This document shows positions 53,523-61,213 of a stretch of 64,000 bases of DNA, piece by piece. This DNA is from Jannaschia pagri (GTDB taxonomy: Bacteria > Pseudomonadota > Alphaproteobacteria > Rhodobacterales > Rhodobacteraceae): positions 372,001-436,000 of the forward strand of contig NZ_BPFH01000003.1 in assembly GCF_019655435.1 (NCBI RefSeq). Reading direction: 5' to 3'. The stretch's first letter is position 1, and each line of letters starts with the position of its first letter. The notes under the pieces were generated by a model that was not told the origin of the DNA, searched no databases, and worked only from the letters and a program-made list of their open reading frames with translations. The position numbers were made by a program, and so were the translations under genes.

Positions 53523-54826
53523 CGTCGCCCGCCCTTTCCCTGACCTCGCCCACGCTGCACGGGACAATCCTGGGCACGATTGCGGTTTTTGTCACGATCC
53601 TTGCCATGAGCTTTGTCTTTCGGATCGAGGTTGTCGCCCGGGGCCAGGGGCGGGTCGTCCCGGTGGAGCGGGTACAATCCATCCAACCCGAGTTTGCGGG
53701 TCGGATCACCCAGATTGCCGTGCGCGACGGGGCCACGGTCGCCCAAGGCGATGTGTTGCTGCGCTTGGACGACACTGCGCCCCGGGCGCGCCTGGCGACC
53801 GTCCAGGCAGAGATCGACCGTTTGGTCGTGGAGCGGGGGCGGATCGATGCCTTCAGTGGGCGTCTGGTCGATCCGAGCCGTCCCATGGAACTGCCCACCG
53901 CCTTTCCCGTCCCGGCGGACCTGCGCGCCTCGGCGGCCTATGCGGAAGAGTTGCGCCTGCTGCGTGCCGAAATCGATGCCTTGCAATCGGCCGTGGCGCA
54001 GCTTGACGCGCGGGGGGCCGCCCTGGCCCGTGGTGAGGCCGTGGCACAGGCCGCCATCGACCGCATTGACGCTTCGCTGACCGTCCAGGCCGAAAGGGTC
54101 GAGATCGCGCGCACCCTGTTTGCCCAAGGCACCGCCAGCAGGGCGGCCCTCTTAGATGTGGAACAGGTTCTGGCCGATCTGGAAGGCGACCGCGACATCC
54201 AAGTCCGAGAGCTTGAGCGCCGTGCAGCCGAACGCGTCGCCCTGGAGACGGAGCGTCAGGCCCTATACGCCACGCAACGGGCAGACCGCGCTGCCCGTCG
54301 GGCCGAGATCGAGGCGCTCCTGGCCGTTCTGGAACAGGACCGCACCACCGCCGCGCGAGAGGTGGAGGTGACTGTCCTGCGCGCGCCCCTGGCGGGCACG
54401 GTGGAGGGCCTAGCGGTGTTCACCTTAGGCGGTCTGGCCGAAGCGGGTCAGGAGCTTATGCGCATCGTTCCCACCGGCGGCGCGGTCGAGGTTCAGGCCG
54501 TGTTCCCCAATCAGGACATCGGCTTTATGGCGCGTGCCCAGCCGGTGAACATCCGCTTGGATGCCTACCCTTCGGAACGGTTTGGATTTGTCACCGGGCA
54601 AGTGGCCGATTTGGCGGCGGATTCGACGCCCCAAGACAACGGGACGTGGGGCTATGTCGTTCGGGTGACGCCCGATGCCCAGATGCTGATGGCTGGGGAG
54701 GACAGCTTTGCCCTGCGGCCCGGTATGACCGCAACGGTCGATGTCACGACCGATGATCGTCGCATCATCAGCTACTTCTTCGCGCCCATTCTGCGCACGG
54801 TGCAGGACGCCTTGGGCGAACGGTGA
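53519..54826 (+). CDS. Type I secretion periplasmic adaptor (HlyD family)
   Basis: A 435-residue membrane-fusion protein with one N-terminal membrane segment (about 17-38), a lipoyl half-motif (AGRITQIAVRDGATVAQGD), a long alpha-helical hairpin rich in Ala, Arg and Glu, the second lipoyl half (LRAPLAGTVEGLAV), and the C-terminal beta-barrel ending YFFAPILRTVQDAL, typical of HlyD/PrtE proteins. It links the inner-membrane ABC exporter to an outer-membrane TolC channel encoded elsewhere. The ATGA overlap with the exporter gene shows translational coupling. It ends eight bases before the stop of the convergent M16 lipoprotein gene. Confidence 0.94.
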   Translation: MTSPALSLTSPTLHGTILGTIAVFVTILAMSFVFRIEVVARGQGRVVPVERVQSIQPEFAGRITQIAVRDGATVAQGDVLLRLDDTAPRARLATVQAEIDRLVVERGRIDAFSGRLVDPSRPMELPTAFPVPADLRASAAYAEELRLLRAEIDALQSAVAQLDARGAALARGEAVAQAAIDRIDASLTVQAERVEIARTLFAQGTASRAALLDVEQVLADLEGDRDIQVRELERRAAERVALETERQALYATQRADRAARRAEIEALLAVLEQDRTTAAREVEVTVLRAPLAGTVEGLAVFTLGGLAEAGQELMRIVPTGGAVEVQAVFPNQDIGFMARAQPVNIRLDAYPSERFGFVTGQVADLAADSTPQDNGTWGYVVRVTPDAQMLMAGEDSFALRPGMTATVDVTTDDRRIISYFFAPILRTVQDALGER

Positions 54827-54834
54827 TCTGGGGG

Positions 54835-56196
54835 TCAGGGGCAGTCCACGGCGGCCGCGGGCTGGGTGATGACACAGGCCCCTGGGAGCGCGTCGGCATC
54901 GGCTGAGACGGCGATGGTCACGAACCCATCGGGCACCGGATAGACCTGTTGCAAGCGGGTCGCGATGGAGGCGTCGTCCACGCCGTCCAGCATCGCGCCC
55001 AATGTCAGCACCGTCTCGGGCGGGCGATCCTGCAACAGGGCACGAAGGGTGCCGTAGGCCGCCTGGGCCGTGTCGGTTCGTGCCTCTGCCAGGCTATCGG
55101 CAAGGATCTGTTTGCGTTCGCTCAGGTCACTGAGAGAACCCGCCTCGCGAAAGGCACCATAGGCGTCGCGCACGGCGGCCTCGACTTCGGCCAACCGGGC
55201 CGTCTCAACACCGCCCGACAGGGCAAAGAGCCGGACATCTTCGCCATACCGCGCCAGTTCTCCGCGAAAGCCGTAGGAGGCGCGCAGTCGGGTGCGAACA
55301 GCCTCGAACAGGACGCTCCGGTCACCAGCGGTCAAGGCGTCGACGATCATGAGATCCGCGAAGCCTTCGTTGCCACGCACCGTTGGAAGCTGGGCGACGA
55401 AGGTGATGTAGGTGCTGTCGGCGTTGGGGTCGTGCAGCAGGATGCGCCGTGGGGTAAAGTCCGCGATGGTCGCCACACGGGCCGGTCCTGGCGTTGTCGG
55501 CAATCCTTGGAGCAGGCCATCCACCGCGGCATCCGCCTGGCTGCGCGGTATGTCACCGGCCACGACGATGGCCTCTGGCGCGCGCAAGATCGTCTGGTCA
55601 TGCCAGACGCGCACATCTTCCCGGGTGGTCTCGGTCACGTCGCGCGGGTCGTCCAACGACAGCGATCTGCGCACGGGGCGGTCGCCCAAGATCGCCCAGC
55701 GGGCCACGTCATAGGCCACGTGGGCCGGGCGCGTCTTTGCCTCGGCCATGGTATCGGCCAGACCATCCCGAAGGCGAAGGAACCAGGCGTCGTCCAAAGA
55801 GGGCGCGCGCAGATGCGCATTTGCGATCGACACTGTCTCGACCAAGGTATCCGGCGTGAAGGTGAGGTCCCCGATGATGTGGTCCGCGCTCGCTGTCAGG
55901 CGCCCCAAAGATCCCAAGTCAGCAAAGACCTCGCCTGCTTGGCCCGGGGCATGGTCCGCTGTGCCGCCCATGAGGATCAGGTCAGCGCCAAGGTAGGGCG
56001 TTGCCGGTGCCCTGTCCTGCCGCTTGGCCCAGTCGGTCGCCCAGGCCACCTGCACCGTGACGTCCTCGGCACCCGGAAGGGTGATGTGAACATAGCTGTG
56101 TCCCGCTGGTGACGTGACCTGATCTGCCGCTGGCCCAGCCTCGCGGCAACTTGCCAGGAGGAGCGTCACAGCGACGGCCGAGACGAGGTGTTTCAC
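54835..56196 (-). CDS. Inactive M16-family peptidase homologue, predicted lipoprotein
   Basis: A 453-residue M16 protein that starts with GTG (MKHLVSAVAVTLLLAS, then Cys17), a clear lipoprotein signal with lipobox LLAS-C. The HxxEH zinc motif is missing from the first domain (the region reads LGADLILMGGTADHAPG). The partner features of M16 inactive subunits are kept, notably LRASYGFRGEL with the Tyr and Arg that hold substrate. In M16 heterodimers such as PqqF/PqqG or mitochondrial processing peptidase, an active and an inactive chain form one chamber. The gene overlaps its active partner by four bases (GTGA), so a 1:1 complex in the periplasm, anchored to a membrane, is likely. Confidence 0.88.
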   Translation of the reverse strand: MKHLVSAVAVTLLLASCREAGPAADQVTSPAGHSYVHITLPGAEDVTVQVAWATDWAKRQDRAPATPYLGADLILMGGTADHAPGQAGEVFADLGSLGRLTASADHIIGDLTFTPDTLVETVSIANAHLRAPSLDDAWFLRLRDGLADTMAEAKTRPAHVAYDVARWAILGDRPVRRSLSLDDPRDVTETTREDVRVWHDQTILRAPEAIVVAGDIPRSQADAAVDGLLQGLPTTPGPARVATIADFTPRRILLHDPNADSTYITFVAQLPTVRGNEGFADLMIVDALTAGDRSVLFEAVRTRLRASYGFRGELARYGEDVRLFALSGGVETARLAEVEAAVRDAYGAFREAGSLSDLSERKQILADSLAEARTDTAQAAYGTLRALLQDRPPETVLTLGAMLDGVDDASIATRLQQVYPVPDGFVTIAVSADADALPGACVITQPAAAVDCP

Positions 56197-57512
56197 AGCG
56201 ACGCTCCGTTCGGGGAAAGATGGGCGACGGCCTCTCGCCCCGGCCCGGCCAACGCCGTCAGCAGTGCATTCGTCCCATCGCGGGTCAGTTGCGCATCCAG
56301 GTATCGCAGCGCGTCCTGCGGGAGGGGGTCGCGCAGCACCGCCAACCGGTCGACCGTATAGGCAGCCATCCAAGCTGCCGTGTCGTCCGGATCCGTCCAA
56401 TCGGGCCAGAACCCCTCAAAGCGAGCGCGCAGGCGGTCATGGGTGTCTGCTGGGATGCCCCGGCGCGCGATGTCGTCCAGGGTCGTCCGGACGGCGCGCT
56501 CCAAATCCCGCAGGGTTACGTCGCCGCTTGGGTGCGCGGACAGCGATATCTCCACATGCGTGGTGTCCAGGGGGAAGACCGCGATGTGAAAGGAGCGCGC
56601 GAGATCCTCGTCGAAGCGCAAGGGACCCGCCAAACCACCGGGGAGGCCGCTGTCGAGGATGTCGCTCAGCAGGGCGGAGCGGGCCTCCAGCAGGTCAAAG
56701 CCCATCGGTTCCGGCAAGGCGACAACCTTGCGCCAAATAAGCGTTGGCACGGTGGTGTCTTCGCCCGCGGAGAGGTGCAGGCGATCTGCTTGCAGGGGCG
56801 GCAAGCCTGGCCGGCCAGGTGGGCCGTCGGTTGCGTGCGCGAGCAGGGGTATTGCGGCCAAGCCTGCGTGGACTCGGCGTTCCGAGATTGGGCCCGTCAC
56901 GACCAAGCGCCCTTTGTCCGGTCTATGGGTCAGGGCGTGCAAGGCCCGCGCCTGCGCCAAGTCAAAGGCCGCAATCTGGTCTGGTGTGCCTATGATCGAG
57001 TCTGCCAAGGGCGCACCCTGGTAGAGAAAGTCCGACATTTGATGGTTGATCCGGTTGCGCAGACGGCCCACCTGCCGCGCTTCGTATTCGCGCAGGACGA
57101 TCCCCCGTTCTTGGTCAGCGACGGCTGGGGGCGGGGCAAGCGGATCAAAGACCCCCACAAGCCGCGCCAGCAGATCGGGCAACGCGTCCGGTGGGCCGGA
57201 GAGCCAATAGCCAACGGCATACCTGTTGGTCCAAGCATTGGACTGCCTGTCCGGTCCGGCATCAGAGGCGGGGCGCAGGCCGAGCCAGACGAGGTGCTCC
57301 AGGTAGTGGGCCAGCCCCGGCTTGCGGGGGCCTGTCCGTGGATCCCTGGGCAGGATCAGATGGGCAGTGACTTGGTCGACCCCATGATCCGTTACCACAT
57401 GAACGGCCAAAGCCGTTGGGGCTGGGGGCCCCTCGATCGCTTTTGCCAAGAAGACGGCGGCGAGGACCATGGCAATGGCGAGACTGACGAGGGTCCAGCG
57501 TCGGTGTTTCAT
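56193..57512 (-). CDS. Active M16-family zinc peptidase, membrane-anchored
   Basis: A 439-residue M16 peptidase with an N-terminal membrane anchor or signal (about 6-24). The inverted zinc motif HYLEH is at 69-73 and the third ligand Glu at about 142 (ERGIVLREYE). It would degrade or trim peptides in the periplasm, with the inactive partner encoded directly downstream. The preferred start is the ATG at 57512, preceded by AGGA at six bases; an ATG at 57527 has no such site. M16 pairs process small precursor peptides in some modified-peptide pathways, so leader removal from the Gly-rich protein encoded just upstream is a reasonable inference. Confidence 0.9.
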   Translation of the reverse strand: MKHRRWTLVSLAIAMVLAAVFLAKAIEGPPAPTALAVHVVTDHGVDQVTAHLILPRDPRTGPRKPGLAHYLEHLVWLGLRPASDAGPDRQSNAWTNRYAVGYWLSGPPDALPDLLARLVGVFDPLAPPPAVADQERGIVLREYEARQVGRLRNRINHQMSDFLYQGAPLADSIIGTPDQIAAFDLAQARALHALTHRPDKGRLVVTGPISERRVHAGLAAIPLLAHATDGPPGRPGLPPLQADRLHLSAGEDTTVPTLIWRKVVALPEPMGFDLLEARSALLSDILDSGLPGGLAGPLRFDEDLARSFHIAVFPLDTTHVEISLSAHPSGDVTLRDLERAVRTTLDDIARRGIPADTHDRLRARFEGFWPDWTDPDDTAAWMAAYTVDRLAVLRDPLPQDALRYLDAQLTRDGTNALLTALAGPGREAVAHLSPNGASL

Positions 57513-57544
57513 GTCCCGTCCTGCCATTGGGCGCGTTTGCGCCG

Positions 57545-57694
57545 TCATCGCAGCACGAACATCACACAGAGATAGACGCCCAGGGCCACTGCGGTGTTCC
57601 GAATCGAATGGGCGCGCCCGCCGATAGACCGCGCGACGACATGGTAGAGCGTCGCAAACACGACGGCACTGATGATGATGTGCCAAAGGGACAC
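57545..57694 (-). CDS. 49-codon membrane protein
   Basis: A short gene beginning with GTG at 57694, preceded by CGGAGAC at suitable distance. The product has two hydrophobic stretches (WHIIISAVVFATLYHVVA and TAVALGVYLCVMFVL) separated by a basic loop (RSIGGRAHSIR). It lies between the Gly-rich protein gene and the M16 pair on the same strand. Such a small two-segment protein beside an exporter and a bacteriocin-like gene could be an immunity protein or an assembly factor. I do not recognise a family. The open frame to 57823 extends into the Gly-rich gene and is not needed. Confidence 0.55.
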   Translation of the reverse strand: MSLWHIIISAVVFATLYHVVARSIGGRAHSIRNTAVALGVYLCVMFVLR

Positions 57695-57752
57695 GGGCGT
57701 CTCCGCAGTTGAGGAAGGGGCGCGCCGGAACGCACCCCCAAAGGCCGTCAGA

Positions 57753-58094
57753 TCAGAGGCCCATGCCGAAGCCGTCGGCAATTGGGCCGCCGATGCCGTC
57801 CAGCAGGCCGGTGGCAACATCATTGAACCGGTCGTTGTCCATGTTCGAGATGCTTGTGCCTACGGTGCCGCCGACAACGCCGCCCGCGACAGGCCCCGCG
57901 CGGCTGGCCAGGCCACCGGCCACACCACCGGCTACGGCACCGATCATGTTCTGTTGTTCGGGCGAAATGTTCGTACGGCTGCCGTCGCGGGCGGTGACGC
58001 GACCGCTATCGCTGCCGCCGCCGCCTCCTCCGCCGCCACCGCCGCTAAAGCTGACGGGGGCCCAAAGATCATTGGTTTGATAGTCAAATTGCAT
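57753..58094 (-). CDS. Gly-rich, bacteriocin-like small protein (candidate secreted precursor)
   Basis: A 113-residue protein: a short N-terminus (MQFDYQTNDLWAPVSFS), a run of ten Gly, a polar segment (SDSGRVTARDGSRTNISPEQ) and a glycine-zipper region (MIGAVAGGVAGGLASRAGPV, later GGVVGGTVGTS), ending ATGLLDGIGGPIADGFGMGL. Glycine zippers form membrane-inserting helices in class II bacteriocins and microcins. No signal peptide is visible, which fits type I export. An upstream ATG at 58127 would add PPRHKSEPQP, with the only Lys of the protein; neither start has a good ribosome site. It lies between an acyltransferase-fusion gene and a peptidase pair. It is the likely substrate of the cluster, but this is inferred. 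Confidence 0.6.
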   Translation of the reverse strand: MQFDYQTNDLWAPVSFSGGGGGGGGGGSDSGRVTARDGSRTNISPEQQNMIGAVAGGVAGGLASRAGPVAGGVVGGTVGTSISNMDNDRFNDVATGLLDGIGGPIADGFGMGL

Positions 58095-58258
58095 GGGTTG
58101 AGGCTCACTTTTGTGTCGCGGCGGCATGTCTGATACGCTGCGATCCGTTGAGGTTTGCCGGGGTGTCCCGGCGGCTCTTTCGGCGGGGGGTGCTCCACCA
58201 CCCTCCGCCGCACTTTCCGGGGCCCGGAACCGGGACCGGAAATGCGCGGTCGGCGCGG

Positions 58259-59698
58259 TTAGGCAGCCGTATGGTGGTTGGTATTGACCCAGCGGTTGAC
58301 CCGGCGCACCGACGTATCGGCATGGCGCCGTAGGCTAGTCGCGTCGCGATTGGGGAACAGGGCGCGCACGTCGCGCAGCACCTCTCGCAGATGACCGTGG
58401 GGCGTGATCCAATCGTTGAAGAACAGCCGTTCGCCCGATTGCCAGTCGGCCGCCGCAAGGGCGCGCCCCGTGCCCAGAACGTCCTGTTCCACCGTCTCAG
58501 ACAGCAGCGCCCAACTGGCCATGGCCGCTGGAATGCCATGGGGGTCGCGCCAGATACGAAGCTGTCCTGCGGCGGTGGGCGGCAAAACCTCCACCTCGAT
58601 ATAGGGGCCAATGGGTTGCTGCCGGTGATAGGGAGAGGCGGCCAGCAACTCCACTGCGTAGCCAATCACTTCATAGAGGTCGAGCTTTTGGGGCGATGGC
58701 GCAACGGTCGCCTCGGTGTCCAACGGCAGAAGGCGGGCCGCAGGACGGAAGGCGGCGGCCCGCCTGATGGGGGATTCTGTCCCGTCTGGCGGCGCCACAA
58801 CGTAGCCATCCGGGCGTCCGCAGGGTCGCAGGGCAAACCCCAGGCGGTTGTCGTGGAGGATGTCCCGGGCATTACCATAATACGTCTCAACGGACTGCTG
58901 GGCGTGGCTATCCCAGATCTCCAGGTCCAGCATCACCATCATGCCCAGGCGGCGATAGGCTCGCCGAACCGGGTCCTGTGGCACATCTTGGACGGCGGGC
59001 AGGGGATTTCGGGGTGGACACCAGTCATGCAAGAGGGCCATCGCAGGCGCCCCCGCTGCCAGAAGCTGTCGGGTCTTGCCCGCATCCTGCCCGATGCTTT
59101 GGGCATAGGCGCAGGCCGGAGGGTAGTTGAGATCGTAGTCATAGGTCCGCTGTGGCTGCCAGAGGGCGGACAACACGTCGCCGACCCCTTGGGCCAAATA
59201 TGCGGCGCGCCGGTCGTCCCGTACCTGGGCGAGGGCCGGTCCCGGACCCGATGGGCCGAGGTGAGCGATCACGATGTCCTCGACGAGAAAGGCGCAGGTT
59301 TCGCGGGCAATGGGCGGCATGAACCGATGCTCCGATGCCAGGATGTGCAGACCATGCCCAACCTCATGGATCAGCCACAGCAAGGCGCCCGCCGATCCGT
59401 CGTAGTCCACATGGACACTGGGGGAGGTCCCGCTGCCTCGGTCGACCGTCCGGGGTCTGCCATGCGCAGGCTGCAGGTCGAGTTGTTCGACAGCGTCCGC
59501 AAAGGCCTGCCCCAGCGTGACCGCAATCGCCGGTGTGACCCACATCGCCAGGGCCGTTTGGGCGCAAGGCTCCGAACGGAAGCTGCACGCGCTTTGCGGG
59601 GTGGCGGGGGACACACAGGTCCGCCAAGTCTTGAGTATTTCTCGTAGCGCCGGCGCCGGCAGATCATGCAGGCGCAACCAATCTTGAACCGTTGACAC
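58259..59698 (-). CDS. Fusion of an M3-like metallopeptidase and a HlyC-type lysine acyltransferase
   Basis: A 479-residue protein. Residues about 90-330 resemble M3/thimet-type zinc peptidases: HEVGH at 111-115 with a Glu at 140, exactly 29 residues after the first His as in thimet oligopeptidase. Residues 335-479 match HlyC, the acyl-ACP-dependent lysine acyltransferase that activates RTX toxins: AASPYHRQQPIG gives His358, and FFNDWITPHG gives Asp429, 71 residues apart (69 in HlyC), with VLPP, AMASWALLSE and AADWQSGER also as in HlyC. The GTG at 59698 follows GGGAGGAA by eight bases; the ATG at 59749 has no ribosome site. I know of no described enzyme with this domain pair. Confidence 0.85.
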   Translation of the reverse strand: MSTVQDWLRLHDLPAPALREILKTWRTCVSPATPQSACSFRSEPCAQTALAMWVTPAIAVTLGQAFADAVEQLDLQPAHGRPRTVDRGSGTSPSVHVDYDGSAGALLWLIHEVGHGLHILASEHRFMPPIARETCAFLVEDIVIAHLGPSGPGPALAQVRDDRRAAYLAQGVGDVLSALWQPQRTYDYDLNYPPACAYAQSIGQDAGKTRQLLAAGAPAMALLHDWCPPRNPLPAVQDVPQDPVRRAYRRLGMMVMLDLEIWDSHAQQSVETYYGNARDILHDNRLGFALRPCGRPDGYVVAPPDGTESPIRRAAAFRPAARLLPLDTEATVAPSPQKLDLYEVIGYAVELLAASPYHRQQPIGPYIEVEVLPPTAAGQLRIWRDPHGIPAAMASWALLSETVEQDVLGTGRALAAADWQSGERLFFNDWITPHGHLREVLRDVRALFPNRDATSLRRHADTSVRRVNRWVNTNHHTAA

Positions 59699-59825
59699 GA
59701 AGAGGTTCCTCCCAACTCGGGTCCGATACGGATGCTCTGTCCTCACCATAGGAGCGAGCCGCGCCGTCGTTCAACGCGTGTCGAAAAGGGTAGCAGAATG
59801 CTGCCTTCCGATGCCTAAGAATTAT

Positions 59826-59851
59826 TTAATCCATTGAAAGAAATGGAATAA
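59826..59851. promoter_or_regulatory. AT-rich inverted repeat upstream of the peptidase-acyltransferase gene
   Basis: TTTAATCCATT and AATGGAATAA pair with one mismatch around GAAAGA, in a conspicuously AT-rich patch, 128 bases upstream of the GTG and 66 bases past the AraC stop. It is a candidate operator of the adjacent AraC-type regulator. Confidence 0.45.
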
Positions 59852-59916
59852 TCTCGGCGGATTTCCGACATGCGCAAAAGGACGCCGACGTCTGCCCGCA
59901 CCCGCCTGGGGTGTGG

Positions 59917-61152
59917 TCAATGGCTCTTGGCCAGGGGGGCGGTTCGCTCTGTCTGTTTGCTCTCGCGATAGGCCGAGGGGGTCATCCCATACTCCCGCTT
60001 AAACGCGGTGTAGAAGGACGACCGGGCGTTGAACCCTGCGTCATAGGCGATGGTCAGGATCGTCGCCTCCGACGTGCGCAATTGCTCCGCCGCATGGCGC
60101 ACGCGCCACCGATTCACATAGTCAAAGAACCGCTCCCCCAATTTTTCGTTCAGCGCCTGGGAAGCGTAGTGGGTGCTGACGCCGATCTGGTCGGCCAGAT
60201 CCCAAAGCGACAGATTTGGTTGGAGGTACAGCCGGTCCTGGGCCATCAGCCGTTCAATCTTGCCCGCGATGCGGCTTAGGCGATCCGATGCCAGGGCAGA
60301 CCGCTCGTATTTGGGCGGGTCTTGCGGTGGCGTCAGCATCGCGCTGACGCGCGGCGTCGGAGGCTCTAAGCCCGGCGCTTGCCGTAGCCCCCAGAGCGCC
60401 AAGCTCCAGATCAGCCCATAGCGCACCACAATGGCCAGCAGCAGTGACTGGACCGGCCAGGTGATCGTATCTGCCGAGATCAGCGCGTCCGCCGCCATGG
60501 ACATCACGTTGACCCCCCAGAAGCAAAAGACGGCCAGAGTCAGCCAGCGGGTCCAGGCCAACTCCCGTCCTTCGGTACTGGCAAAATGGTCCTTTAGGCG
60601 GTGGCGGTAGGCCTTGAGGCGCCTGAGGATCAGCACCGCGTAGAGCGGCACCAACAGGTAAAAGGCCAGTGTCGCCGCATACATCCCGCCGAGCGCGACC
60701 CACTGCACCCCCGTCGGGGTTTGGGGCACCATCGACAGGTCGGCCAAGGCATGGGCCGGAAGCGCCATGCAATAGAGGTACAGCAGAGAGGCAAGCCCGA
60801 TTGGGAGCAGGTGCAGAATCAGTTGCATCCGCGGCACCGTCGCCCCTGCCGTGCCCGTCAGTCGATAGACGTAGAGCCAGAACAGGAACGGCTGCACCAT
60901 GGACAGGGGCACTTCGGCCAGTTCAAAGCCCAGCGTTATCCGCGCAGGCGCCTGTGGCTCCAACAGATAGACCATCGGCAGGGCCAGCAGGTCGCCGGCC
61001 CCAGCCAGGAAGAACAACGCCAGCGGCAGTCGCACCCGTCGGTAGCGGTCCCGCAGCAGCAGGTTCGCGCAGAACAGCGACAGCACGAGCAGACCAGAGG
61101 TGGCCGCCAGGCGCAGTGCTTCGCTGTCCGGTGCAACGGGGCTGACGGTCAT
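59917..61152 (-). CDS. Membrane-bound AraC-family regulator
   Basis: A 411-residue protein with about seven N-terminal membrane segments (residues 12-270) and a C-terminal AraC DNA-binding domain (about 305-400: LSLWDLADQIGVSTHYASQA, later SEATILTIAYDAGFNARSSF and FKREYGMTPSAYR). This architecture senses a signal in or outside the membrane and controls nearby genes. The second ATG, at 61152, is preferred since GGAG stands six bases before it; the ATG at 61158 touches that site. It lies between the RTX hydrolase gene and the peptidase-acyltransferase gene on the same strand and is the likely regulator of the cluster. Confidence 0.9.
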   Translation of the reverse strand: MTVSPVAPDSEALRLAATSGLLVLSLFCANLLLRDRYRRVRLPLALFFLAGAGDLLALPMVYLLEPQAPARITLGFELAEVPLSMVQPFLFWLYVYRLTGTAGATVPRMQLILHLLPIGLASLLYLYCMALPAHALADLSMVPQTPTGVQWVALGGMYAATLAFYLLVPLYAVLILRRLKAYRHRLKDHFASTEGRELAWTRWLTLAVFCFWGVNVMSMAADALISADTITWPVQSLLLAIVVRYGLIWSLALWGLRQAPGLEPPTPRVSAMLTPPQDPPKYERSALASDRLSRIAGKIERLMAQDRLYLQPNLSLWDLADQIGVSTHYASQALNEKLGERFFDYVNRWRVRHAAEQLRTSEATILTIAYDAGFNARSSFYTAFKREYGMTPSAYRESKQTERTAPLAKSH

Positions 61153-61213
61153 GGGCATCTCCGTTTGGGTCGCAGGGGGCGGTGACGGTGCGCTGCCCCC
61201 CGGCTGCTCCGTC

